64,000 nt of DNA, taken from assembly GCF_014851815.1 (NCBI RefSeq), contig NZ_JACVAJ010000002.1:1240001-1304000 (forward strand), in the 5' to 3' direction. This DNA is from Pseudoxanthomonas sp. PXM01 (GTDB taxonomy: Bacteria > Pseudomonadota > Gammaproteobacteria > Xanthomonadales > Xanthomonadaceae). A program made the translations under genes and the position numbers. The notes below the pieces were generated by a model that did not search any database, was not told the DNA's origin, and saw nothing but the letters and a program-made list of their open reading frames with translations. Positions 40,656-49,481 of the stretch are shown piece by piece. How positions within the stretch are numbered: position 1 is the stretch's first letter; each line of letters begins with the position of its first letter.

Positions 40656-43502
40656 TCATCGTGCAGTGCGGGGAAACCGCACGACCTGCGCCTTGCCGTC
40701 GTAGCGCACGGTGACGTCGCCCTGCGGCTCCAGCGTGCCGGCATCGGCGCGCGGACCGTCGATGAAGCGCACCCGCACCTCGCGCGAAGCCGCCATGCCC
40801 GGGTAGCGCCCCTCGCGTGCACCGATGCGCAGCTCGCCCGCCTTGTCGTTCCACGCCAGCGGGATGCGGCTGGACTCGCCGCGCTCGTAGCCGTAGCTGC
40901 GGCCGTTGTCCTCGTACAGCGAGAACGTGCCGTCGGCGCCGGTGTAGACCTCGATCGTCAGCGGCGCATCGGGCTTTTCGTCCACGTACTGCTGCACGAC
41001 CGTGCGCGGCACGATGGCGCCGGCGCGGACGAACAGCGGCATGCGCTGCAGCGGTGCGGCGGCGTCGATGGTCTGGCCACCGGCGTAGCGCTTGCCGGTC
41101 TCGAAGTCGATCCAGCTCGTGCCGGCCGGCAGATAGACCTGACGCGTGGTCGCCTTGAACGATGTCACCGGCGCAACCAGGAACGCGGGCCCGAACAGGT
41201 ACTGGTCGGCGATGTCGCGCACCTGCGGATCGGCGGGAAAATCCATCGCCAGCGTGCGCAGGATCGTGCCGTCCTTCTGCCAGGTATCGCCTGCCAGCGT
41301 GTAGATGTATGGCAGCAACGTGTAGCGCAACTTCAGGTAGTGCACGAAGCTGTCGTAGTGCGGCGTGCCTTCCGGCGCGATCTCCCAGATCTCGCGGTAC
41401 GGGAACTGGCCGTGCAGGCGGAAGATCGGCACGAAGGCGCCGTGCTGGAACCAGCGCAGGCTCAGCTCGCGCCATTCGGCCAGGTGCGCGGGATCCTTGG
41501 TCTCGTAGCGACGCTCCGGCGAGAAGCCGCCGATGTCGAAGCTGACGTTGGGCGCGCCGGCCATCGAGGCATTGACCAGGCCGGAGATCTGCTCGCGCAG
41601 GTCGTCCCAGCGCGGCACGATGTCGCCGCTCCAGAACGCCGCACCGGCACGCTGCTGTCCGGCGAAGAACGCGCGCGACAGGATGAAGACGCGCTTGTCC
41701 GGATCCTGCTCGCGCGAGCCGCGGTAGACGCCTTCGGAGTGCACCAGCGGATACGAGTTGAAGAACTCCACCGACGGGCCCAGCGCGGTCGGCGTGGTGC
41801 GCGCCTTGCGCTCGCCGATGTCGATGTTGCTGTGCAGGTCGGGCTCGCTGGCATCCAGCCACCAGGCATCGAAGCCCTTGCGGTTGAGCTTGCCGTCGAC
41901 CTGGCGCCAGAAGATGTCCTGCGCTTCCTTCGAGTACGGATCGTAGAAGGAGTTGAGGTAGCCCTTGCCGATCCAGTCCAGCTCGCCCACCTCGACGTTG
42001 CGGTGGTACATGTGGCCGGCGGCGTCGAGTTCCTTGTAGTTCGCGGTGGTCGGATAGAACTTCGGCCACACCGAGATCATGATCTGCGCGTGCTGGTCGT
42101 GGACGTGATCGACCATGCCGTCCGGATCCGGGAAGTTCTTCGCGTCGAAATCATGCGAGCCCCAGGCGTCCTCCGGCCAGTACGACCAGTCGAGCACGAT
42201 GGCGTCGATCGGCAGCTTGCGCTTGCGGTACTCGTCCAGCGCGCCGGTCAGCTCGGCCTGCGTCTTGTAGCGCTCGCGGCTCTGCCAGAAACCGTACGAC
42301 CACTTCGGCAGCAGCACGGCCTTGCCGGTCAGCGTGCGGTAGCCGGCCAGCACCTGGTCAGCGTCGTCGCCGGCGACCACGTAGTAGTCGATGGCGTGCG
42401 CGGCCTCGGACCAGATCGACAGGTCCCTCGCCTCATCGGCCGGCAGCGGATCGCGATGCAGCAGCGCGACGTAAGCCGGTTCAATGCGGTCCCACTCCAG
42501 CTTCACCGTGTGCCGCTGGCCGGCCTTCATGTCCAGCGCGAACTCGTGGTGCCACGGATTCCAGTTCTGGCGCCAGCGGTCGAGCACCAGCTTGCCGTCG
42601 ATGTAGAGCTTGGCGTACTCGCTGTTGTACAGCGAGAACGTGTGGCGGCCGTCGCTGCGCGCGGCGATTTCGCCTTCCCAGACCACCTCGCTGCGGCCGC
42701 CGGTGGCCAGGTTCTTTCCCTTCTCCGGGAAGTTCGCCAGGTCCTTGATGTACTGGTAGTTCACTTCGCTCTCGCGACGCGCGACCACCTGCTTGCCGTT
42801 GACGCTGTAGCGCGCGGTCAGCGCGCCCGGCTTGCCCTGCGCGTCGAACAGGTCGAGCGACGCCCCCAGCGGCTGCAGGCCACGCGGATCGCCGTAACGG
42901 GTGATCGCGTTGCTGTCCCACAGGATGCCGTAGTGGCGCGTGGAGACCAGATAGGGAATCGCCTTGTCGATGTTGTGCTGGAGCAGTTCGACATCGCGGC
43001 CCTTCAGGTTCATCCAGCCCTGCTGGTGCAGGCCGGTGCCGTAGAAGGCCTCGTCGGCCGGCGATTCGAAGCGCTGGCGGATGCTGTAGTAATCCTTGCC
43101 CTCGACCTGCGTCGGGGTGAACGTGCGCGCATGCTCGGCGAGCAGCGGCTTGCCGGCGGCATCGAAGAAGCTGACCCGGCCCGTGCGCGCATCGACCGTC
43201 GCCGAGATGCCCTGGGTGGATACCGACACCTGCCCGCCCGCCTCGCCGACCTTCACGGCCGGCGGCGCGCCCGTCTTCGCCCGCATCAGGCTGGGCGTGC
43301 GCGCGAAGTCCCCATCGGGATCGGCCATCACGCGCAGGATCCCGGGGGCGACAGCCTCCACCTTCACATCGGCGGCCGTGGCGTCGGTCGGACGCACGAT
43401 CACGCCGTGCGCGATCTTCTCGACCACGCCGTTGTCCGCCGCGTTGGCGCCCGCCGCGGCCAGGGCCAGCAGCGGCACCGTCAACGTCTTCAGATAACCC
43501 AT
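40656..43502 (-). CDS. GH31 alpha-xylosidase with PA14 insert
   Basis: Family 31 glycoside hydrolase, 948 residues with an N-terminal signal peptide ending ANA. A PA14-type domain (about residues 225-365, with HTFSLYNSEYAKLYIDGKLV) is inserted before the catalytic barrel, the same architecture as the xyloglucan alpha-xylosidase of Cellvibrio. The barrel has YGFWQSRERY, VLDWSYW, and the nucleophile Asp in FDAWWLDASEPD; the acid/base Asp is in FWSGDI. It removes xylose from the non-reducing end of xyloglucan oligosaccharides. The start follows GAGGAG. Confidence 0.92.
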   Translation of the reverse strand: MGYLKTLTVPLLALAAAGANAADNGVVEKIAHGVIVRPTDATAADVKVEAVAPGILRVMADPDGDFARTPSLMRAKTGAPPAVKVGEAGGQVSVSTQGISATVDARTGRVSFFDAAGKPLLAEHARTFTPTQVEGKDYYSIRQRFESPADEAFYGTGLHQQGWMNLKGRDVELLQHNIDKAIPYLVSTRHYGILWDSNAITRYGDPRGLQPLGASLDLFDAQGKPGALTARYSVNGKQVVARRESEVNYQYIKDLANFPEKGKNLATGGRSEVVWEGEIAARSDGRHTFSLYNSEYAKLYIDGKLVLDRWRQNWNPWHHEFALDMKAGQRHTVKLEWDRIEPAYVALLHRDPLPADEARDLSIWSEAAHAIDYYVVAGDDADQVLAGYRTLTGKAVLLPKWSYGFWQSRERYKTQAELTGALDEYRKRKLPIDAIVLDWSYWPEDAWGSHDFDAKNFPDPDGMVDHVHDQHAQIMISVWPKFYPTTANYKELDAAGHMYHRNVEVGELDWIGKGYLNSFYDPYSKEAQDIFWRQVDGKLNRKGFDAWWLDASEPDLHSNIDIGERKARTTPTALGPSVEFFNSYPLVHSEGVYRGSREQDPDKRVFILSRAFFAGQQRAGAAFWSGDIVPRWDDLREQISGLVNASMAGAPNVSFDIGGFSPERRYETKDPAHLAEWRELSLRWFQHGAFVPIFRLHGQFPYREIWEIAPEGTPHYDSFVHYLKLRYTLLPYIYTLAGDTWQKDGTILRTLAMDFPADPQVRDIADQYLFGPAFLVAPVTSFKATTRQVYLPAGTSWIDFETGKRYAGGQTIDAAAPLQRMPLFVRAGAIVPRTVVQQYVDEKPDAPLTIEVYTGADGTFSLYEDNGRSYGYERGESSRIPLAWNDKAGELRIGAREGRYPGMAASREVRVRFIDGPRADAGTLEPQGDVTVRYDGKAQVVRFPRTAR

Positions 43503-43570
43503 CGCTTGCTCCTCGTTCGGGTGCGTGGGCACCCGGGTTCTGGGACCGGCGAGGCCGGTCCGCGGATCGA

Positions 43571-45247
43571 TCAATACGTCGCCAGCTTCACCCGCAGCAG
43601 TTGCGGGACGCTGGAGAAATTGAGGCCGTAATCGGTCTGGTCGCCGTTCCAGCGGCGACGGAACACCCATTTGCCGTCGACGTAGGTGCCCTCGTCGACG
43701 TACTCGTAGATCTGTCGCGCGGCGACGGCCGGATCCGCCGCATCGATGTTGATGCGCGCATGCGCGCCGGCGACGAGGAATTCGTCCGCCCCGAGCTGCA
43801 CCACCAGCGCGCGGCCGATGGGTTCGGGATTGCCCGGCGGTTCGCCCTGGAACCAGAACTGCGGCACGCCGTAGGTCACCACCATGTTCCAGCGGTCGTC
43901 GATCTTCACCGTCTGCACCGCCTGGCCGGGCTGCTCGGCAGTGCCGCGCACCTTGCCCTCGAAACTGGCCTGCGCGATGACGCGCGCCGCCGGCCGCACG
44001 ATGGCGTAGTTCAGTGCGAACGACTCCAGCGCTTTCTCGTCCAGGTGCTTGGCGCCGAGCGGCCAGTTGGAATAGCGCGAGTAGTCGATCCCGAACGGCG
44101 ACCATCCGATCGCCTGCTCGCCCAGCGCGGAGAAGAAATAGCGCGGGTACTCCTCGCGGTTGCCGGTCTCGGCGACGAACAGCGGGTTGTCGGGGCGCGA
44201 GTAACGGTCCAGCACCGTGGTGTAGTGCGTGTACTCCGGCATGTAGATGTCGGGCGCCAGCAGGTCGATGTGCGGCGCCGCGGCCTTGTAGACGTCGAGC
44301 ACGTTGTCGGTCGGTCCGCCACTGGCGTACTGGCCGGGCTGGCCCGGGTTGAACGGTCCGCGCAATGCGGCGTTGACCAGCATCGGCAGCGGGTAGACGG
44401 CCTTGCCCGCTTCCGCGACCTGGTCGATGTAGTGCGCGATATGCCAGGCGTGGAAGAACTCGTCCGCGTCGGCGCCGAACACCGCATGCCAGGTGCCCGG
44501 CGACTTGCCCAGCTTCTTCAGCAGGGCCGAGGGCACCGGCCCGTCGAACACCTGCTGCGCCAGCGGCGAGAAGTCGCGCACGCTGCCGTAGGTGCCGGGC
44601 TCGTTCTGCGGCTGCACCATGATGACGGTGCGCTGCGGATCCGCCGCCTTGAGGTGCGTCATCAGCGCGACGAAGGCCTTTCGGTCGGCGTCCAGCGTGG
44701 CCTGCGCGTGCGGCGACAACGAGTTCAGCGTGCGGCCGTCGGCGGTGACGACGCGCGGGAAGCGCGCGTTGTCGAGCTTCACCCAGGCCGGCGCGTAGTT
44801 CGGGCCGTTGTTCTTCCAGGTCGCGAACCACAGCAGGATCAGCCGCACGTCCTTCTCGCGCGCCTGCTTCAGCAGCACGTCGACGAAGGAGAAGTCGAAC
44901 GTGCCTTCCTTCGCCTCGACCTGTTCCCAGGCCACCGGCACCATCACCGTGTTCGGCTTGACCACGTCGATCGCCGGCCAGACGTCGTCCAGTGCCTGCG
45001 GCCAGTTGCTGGAGTTGTTGACCTGCGCGCCGAGGATCAGGAACGGCGCGCCATCGACCATCAGGGCGTGGCGGCCGTCCTTGCTGACGATCTGCGGGAT
45101 CGGCGCCTCGCCGCCGTCGCGCGCGTCGGCCGCCCTGCCGGCTTCGCCCGTGCTGGCCGCATCGCCGCCGGGTTGGCAGGCGACCAGCAGCAGCGAGGCG
45201 GCCAGGAGGCCGGAGGACACGAACGAGCGGAACAGGCGAGGCATCAT
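43571..45247 (-). CDS. GH35 beta-galactosidase, lipoprotein
   Basis: Family 35 glycoside hydrolase of 558 residues with a lipobox (LLVAC, C24). The acid/base Glu is in MVQPQNEPGTYG and the nucleophile in FVAETGNREEY. A beta-sandwich C-terminal region follows (about 370-558). The order and length match short GH35 enzymes of xyloglucan loci that remove galactose from the L side chain. Two ATGs lie in tandem; the first is used. It starts 16 bases after the acetylesterase stop and is followed by the GH31 gene. Confidence 0.88.
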   Translation of the reverse strand: MMPRLFRSFVSSGLLAASLLLVACQPGGDAASTGEAGRAADARDGGEAPIPQIVSKDGRHALMVDGAPFLILGAQVNNSSNWPQALDDVWPAIDVVKPNTVMVPVAWEQVEAKEGTFDFSFVDVLLKQAREKDVRLILLWFATWKNNGPNYAPAWVKLDNARFPRVVTADGRTLNSLSPHAQATLDADRKAFVALMTHLKAADPQRTVIMVQPQNEPGTYGSVRDFSPLAQQVFDGPVPSALLKKLGKSPGTWHAVFGADADEFFHAWHIAHYIDQVAEAGKAVYPLPMLVNAALRGPFNPGQPGQYASGGPTDNVLDVYKAAAPHIDLLAPDIYMPEYTHYTTVLDRYSRPDNPLFVAETGNREEYPRYFFSALGEQAIGWSPFGIDYSRYSNWPLGAKHLDEKALESFALNYAIVRPAARVIAQASFEGKVRGTAEQPGQAVQTVKIDDRWNMVVTYGVPQFWFQGEPPGNPEPIGRALVVQLGADEFLVAGAHARINIDAADPAVAARQIYEYVDEGTYVDGKWVFRRRWNGDQTDYGLNFSSVPQLLRVKLATY

Positions 45248-45263
45248 CAGGAAGACTCCAGGT

Positions 45264-47186
45264 TCACCAGTTGTCGCTGCGGAACGGCGAGGCCGGCAGC
45301 TGGTCGGTGTTGATCAGATCGGCATCGACCGGGTTGTCGGACCAGCCGTAGCGCACGGCTGCGGGTCGCGGCACCGCCGCACTGCGCACCACCACGCGTC
45401 CGTCCTGCAGCACCGCCTCCGCCGGGTGGAACACCTGGTCGGTGCCGGCCAGCGCGAAGCCATGCACCCGCGTGCCGCCGCCGCGCACGGCCAGCGTGCC
45501 GCCGGAGGTGCCGAACTCGACGTGCGCCGCGCTGCCCTCGAAGCGGGTGTACTGCGGCACCGGTCCGTGGAACGCGACCGTTTCGCCGTACGCCACGTGG
45601 CGCGCCGCCAGTGCGAGCCGCTTGCCGACGTCCTGCTTGTTGAGCGGATGGATGTCGGACGGATTGCCGATGTCGATCGTCACCACCTGGGCGGTACCGG
45701 GCATCCACAGCGTCATCGACTGCGCCTCGCGCAGCGTCGCCCATGGGCTTTCGTCGCCCTTGTCTGCGCCGGAGGAGAAGTTGGCCAGCTGGACCCACAG
45801 GAACGGCAGGCTCGGCGCATCCCACTGCGTGCGCCATTGCGTCCGCCACTGGTCGATCAGCGCGGGAAACTGCCGGCGGTAGCGCAGCGCCTCAGCGACC
45901 GTGTTCGCGTTCGACTCGCCCTGGTACCAGATCACGCCGCGCAGCGCATAGGGCTGCAACGGATGGATCATCGCGTTGTACAGCAGGGTCGGGTGCTGGT
46001 TCTTGTCGTCGATCAGGGCGACGGTGACGTTGCTCGGCCGGAACGACCAGTCCGCCAGCGCGCGCGGCGCGCCGCCCTGCGGCTGGACGAAGACCTCGGC
46101 GACCTCGCCATGGATGCCACCACCCCCGCCGGTGTCCGACACCCGCACGGCGACATGGTTGACGCCCTTGCGCAGCGCGGACGCCGGTACGACGTAGCGG
46201 CGCGGCTGGTTGTACTGCATGCGCGTCTCGCCGACCTGCGTGCCGTTGACCCAGGTGATGTCGGAGTCGTCGATGCGGCCGACGCCGAGGGTGACGCCGG
46301 CCGCGGCTTCGTCGGCCGTCAGCGTGAACGTGGTGCGATACCAGGCCACGCCGTCCATGCCCGTCCAGCCGGTGGCCTCCCACAGCGACGGCACCCGGAT
46401 CGGCGTCCACGCGGACAGCTTCAGTTTCGGCGCCTGCCAGCCGGCGTCATCGACGGGCAGCGCGGGCCAGCGCGCGAGGTTCTGTCGCGTCTGCGCCAGC
46501 GCGCGCTCGTCGTCGGCGCGAAGCTTTTCCGCCTGCGTCGCCAGCGCCTGTTCGTCCAGCCGCTGCGATGACGCATCCATCCACGCCTCGATGCGGCTGC
46601 CGCCCCAGGTACTGTCGATGATGCCGATCGGCACGCCGGTCACCTTGCGCAGTTCGCGCGCGAAGAAGTGCGCGACCGCGGAGAACCTGGCGGCGGCCTG
46701 CGGCGACGAGGCCACCCACTCGCCGCCGGCGAGGTCGGCCTGCGGTTCGCCCGCCCAGGACTTGGGAATCTTGAAATGGCGGATCTGCGGATCGGTCGCG
46801 CGCGCGGCCTCCGTCTCGGGATCCGCCGACTGCGCGATCGGCCATTCCATGTTCGACTGGCCACTGGCCAGCCACACGTCACCGACCAGCACGTCGCGCA
46901 GCACGCGCGGCTGCGTGCCGTCGTCGATGCGCATCACGTACGGACCACCGGCGGTCTGCGCCGGCAGTTCCAGCGACCAGCGCCCCTCTTCGTCGGCCTG
47001 GACGATGATCGCTTCGCCCTCGGCGAAGCTCGCGGCGATGCGCGCGCCGGGCGCGGCGCGGCCCCAGACCTGTACGGGCTGGTCGCGCTGCACGACCATG
47101 CCGTCGGAAAACAGACGCGGTAGTTCGACCGCCTGCGCGGCGGGGACGGCGAGTAGAGCGAGTAGGACGGTGGTGAATCTATTCAC
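45264..47186 (-). CDS. SGNH acetylesterase, CE20-like (xyloglucan acetylesterase)
   Basis: An exported 640-residue esterase with a signal peptide ending AQA. The catalytic serine is in block I, WLASGQSNMEW; GVIWYQGESN and the late DIHPLNKQ carry the remaining SGNH elements. A jelly-roll insert lies in the middle (about 250-390, AWYRTTFTLTADE), as in the CE20 acetylesterase of Xanthomonas that strips acetyl groups from xyloglucan galactose. It may otherwise be annotated as sialate O-acetylesterase. A GTG start overlaps the GH74 stop (GTGA). Confidence 0.85.
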   Translation of the reverse strand: MNRFTTVLLALLAVPAAQAVELPRLFSDGMVVQRDQPVQVWGRAAPGARIAASFAEGEAIIVQADEEGRWSLELPAQTAGGPYVMRIDDGTQPRVLRDVLVGDVWLASGQSNMEWPIAQSADPETEAARATDPQIRHFKIPKSWAGEPQADLAGGEWVASSPQAAARFSAVAHFFARELRKVTGVPIGIIDSTWGGSRIEAWMDASSQRLDEQALATQAEKLRADDERALAQTRQNLARWPALPVDDAGWQAPKLKLSAWTPIRVPSLWEATGWTGMDGVAWYRTTFTLTADEAAAGVTLGVGRIDDSDITWVNGTQVGETRMQYNQPRRYVVPASALRKGVNHVAVRVSDTGGGGGIHGEVAEVFVQPQGGAPRALADWSFRPSNVTVALIDDKNQHPTLLYNAMIHPLQPYALRGVIWYQGESNANTVAEALRYRRQFPALIDQWRTQWRTQWDAPSLPFLWVQLANFSSGADKGDESPWATLREAQSMTLWMPGTAQVVTIDIGNPSDIHPLNKQDVGKRLALAARHVAYGETVAFHGPVPQYTRFEGSAAHVEFGTSGGTLAVRGGGTRVHGFALAGTDQVFHPAEAVLQDGRVVVRSAAVPRPAAVRYGWSDNPVDADLINTDQLPASPFRSDNW

Positions 47187-49381
47187 TGCGGATCTCCATG
47201 CCAGATGCCGCGTCCTTCGGTACCGAAGTAGACGCGGCCGTGCAGGCGGGGATCGCCTGTCACATGGCGGATGATGCCGCCAAACCGCAGCGCATCGGTG
47301 TCGATCCGGTGCCAGCGGCGTCCCGCGTCGTCGGACCGGTAGAGGCCGCGCTGGCCCCGCACTTCGCCGAACACGAACAGCACCGGCACATCGCCGTCCT
47401 TCGCCGGCCTGCCCAGGCCCACCGACATGACGTTGTCCACGCCAGGCACGCGCTGCAGCTTGCCGGGTGCCAGATGTAGCAGCCCACGCCACGAGGCGGC
47501 GATCCAGGCTTCGCCCGATCTGTCCGGATGCGGCCGGATCTCGGCGCGGTACCAGTCGCCGATCTCGCCGACCGGGGCGCGCACTTCCTCGAAGGCGACC
47601 CCGCCGTTGCCGCTGACGTAAAGCCGGCCGCTGATGGCATCGAAGCCGTAGTAGATCCCCTCGTCGACGCGGTCGGCCTCGACCACCGCCGTCTTCGGCA
47701 AGCCTTTCACCTGCTGCCAGCGCCCGCCCATGTCGGCGGTGATCCAGTGGTGCTCGCCGTTGCGCGGGCGCCAGATCGCGCGCTTGCCGTCGGCCGCGAG
47801 CGTGATGTGGCCGGCGCCCTCGCCGTCGGGCGGTTCGCTTGCGAACGCGGTCCAGGTACGGCCGCCGTCGTTGGACCAGGCGCCTCGCACCGCGCCCTCC
47901 GGCCGGTTGTGGAAGTAGCCCGTGCGCACCATCACCTGCGGCACACGCCCGGCGAACGCCAGGCTTTCGGTGTTGGAGAAGCGGACACCGGCGAAGCGCT
48001 GCTGCGAGACGTCCAGCGTGTCGTGCACGAAGCCGTCGACATCGCCCAGCCCGCTGACCAGGTGCGCGCCTTGCGGCGGGCTGACCAGCGCCAGCGGCAC
48101 CGTCTCCTCGAAGCCGGCCTGTTCGAAGCGCCATTGCATCGTCGCGCCGCCATCGAACGCGCGCGCATTGGTCGAGGCCCAGACGCCGTAGCCGGTGACG
48201 AACAGCAGGCGGTCCGGGTCGAACGGATCGATCTCGATGTCCGCCATCCAGTGCGGCTTGGCGTCCGCCGTCCACGGCGCGGACGCATGGTCGAAGCTCG
48301 AACGCGGGAACAGTGCCGCCCACGTGCGCCCGCCATCGAGGCTGCGATAGAGGTCGTCGTGCGGCTGGTAGCGACGGAACGTGCTGGCGATGAGCACGTC
48401 CGGGTTGTCGGCCTGCACCGCGACCGCCCCCCAGCCGAAGCCGGCGTCGGTCTTCGCGCGCCGCACCGGCGTGATGTCCTCCCAGCGGTCACCGGCGGGA
48501 TCGAAGCGCCATACCGCGCCATCGGCCATGTTGTTCGGGCCCGGCTCGTCGCCATAGCTCAGCAGCCAGCGTCCGCGCGCATCACGCACCATGTGGCTGG
48601 GGCGCAGGCCGACCGGTTGGCCCGGCACCGCCTCCCAGTTCGCGCCACCATCGTGGGAGCGGAACAGGCTGGTCTCCTTCGTGGACACCCCGGCATACAG
48701 CGTCTTCGACGGCGTGCCGCGTGCACCACTGGCGGGATCGAACACCACGAACGCGATGCCGACCGGACGCAGGTCGCGCCAGCCGGCGGCCCACGCCGAG
48801 CGCGCTTTCGCCACGGCAGGGAAGCCCTTCACCTCGCGCCACTGCGCACCGGCGTCGTCGCTGCGCCACAGGCCGTCGGCGCGCGTGCCGAACATCACCA
48901 CGCGGCCATCGTTGGGATCGACGGCAAGACGCTCACCGTTGCCGCGTCCCTGTTCGTTGCCGCCGAACTTGAACGGCAAGGCGGTCCGCTGGAACGTCGC
49001 ACCGCGGTCGCCGGAGCGCAGGATCGCGCCATCCGCCCCGCGCTCATGCAGGTAGGTACCGACGGCAAGGTAGAGACGATCGGGATCGGACGGATCCAGC
49101 GCCAGGCTCTCCACGCCGAAACGTCCGCTGTCCTCGTGCCCCATCCAGTCCATCAGCGGCTGCCAGCGATGCTCGCCCGGCAGCCAGCGGTAGGCGCCGC
49201 CGATGTCGGTGCGCGCGTACAGCAGGCCTTTCTCGTGCGGATGGAACACCAGGCCGCTGACGAAACCGCCACCGCCGACGGCGACGCTGCGCCAGCGATA
49301 GCCGGTAACGTCATCCTTCGCCGCCGCGCCGGGCACCAGCAGGAAAACGGAAAGCGCGAGGATCAGGCGAAGCGTGAGCAC
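47183..49381 (-). CDS. GH74 xyloglucan endo-glucanase
   Basis: Family 74 endo-xyloglucanase, 732 residues: two seven-bladed beta-propellers built from BNR/Asp-box turns such as SGDRGATF, SDDAGAQW, SHDGGANW, SLDGGRTW and SNDGGRTW. The opening GGGGFVSGLVFHP and RTDIGGAYRW is characteristic of GH74, with the catalytic Asp in TDIGG. A signal peptide ends PGAAA. GTG start behind AGGAGA. It cleaves the glucan backbone, initiating xyloglucan breakdown outside the cell, just after the TonB receptor gene. Confidence 0.93.
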   Translation of the reverse strand: MLTLRLILALSVFLLVPGAAAKDDVTGYRWRSVAVGGGGFVSGLVFHPHEKGLLYARTDIGGAYRWLPGEHRWQPLMDWMGHEDSGRFGVESLALDPSDPDRLYLAVGTYLHERGADGAILRSGDRGATFQRTALPFKFGGNEQGRGNGERLAVDPNDGRVVMFGTRADGLWRSDDAGAQWREVKGFPAVAKARSAWAAGWRDLRPVGIAFVVFDPASGARGTPSKTLYAGVSTKETSLFRSHDGGANWEAVPGQPVGLRPSHMVRDARGRWLLSYGDEPGPNNMADGAVWRFDPAGDRWEDITPVRRAKTDAGFGWGAVAVQADNPDVLIASTFRRYQPHDDLYRSLDGGRTWAALFPRSSFDHASAPWTADAKPHWMADIEIDPFDPDRLLFVTGYGVWASTNARAFDGGATMQWRFEQAGFEETVPLALVSPPQGAHLVSGLGDVDGFVHDTLDVSQQRFAGVRFSNTESLAFAGRVPQVMVRTGYFHNRPEGAVRGAWSNDGGRTWTAFASEPPDGEGAGHITLAADGKRAIWRPRNGEHHWITADMGGRWQQVKGLPKTAVVEADRVDEGIYYGFDAISGRLYVSGNGGVAFEEVRAPVGEIGDWYRAEIRPHPDRSGEAWIAASWRGLLHLAPGKLQRVPGVDNVMSVGLGRPAKDGDVPVLFVFGEVRGQRGLYRSDDAGRRWHRIDTDALRFGGIIRHVTGDPRLHGRVYFGTEGRGIWHGDPQ

Positions 49382-49481
49382 GATGTCTCCTGTCGGAGGA
49401 ACAGCCGGTGCGCCGGCAGGATGCGCACCCCCTTGCGACGGAACGGCCGGAGAAACACCGGCCGTTCCGCTCGATGCAGCG

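Noticed and set aside
40269..43631. A 1120-codon plus-strand frame
   Set aside because: Antisense to the GH95 and GH31 genes, low-complexity translation and no family features.
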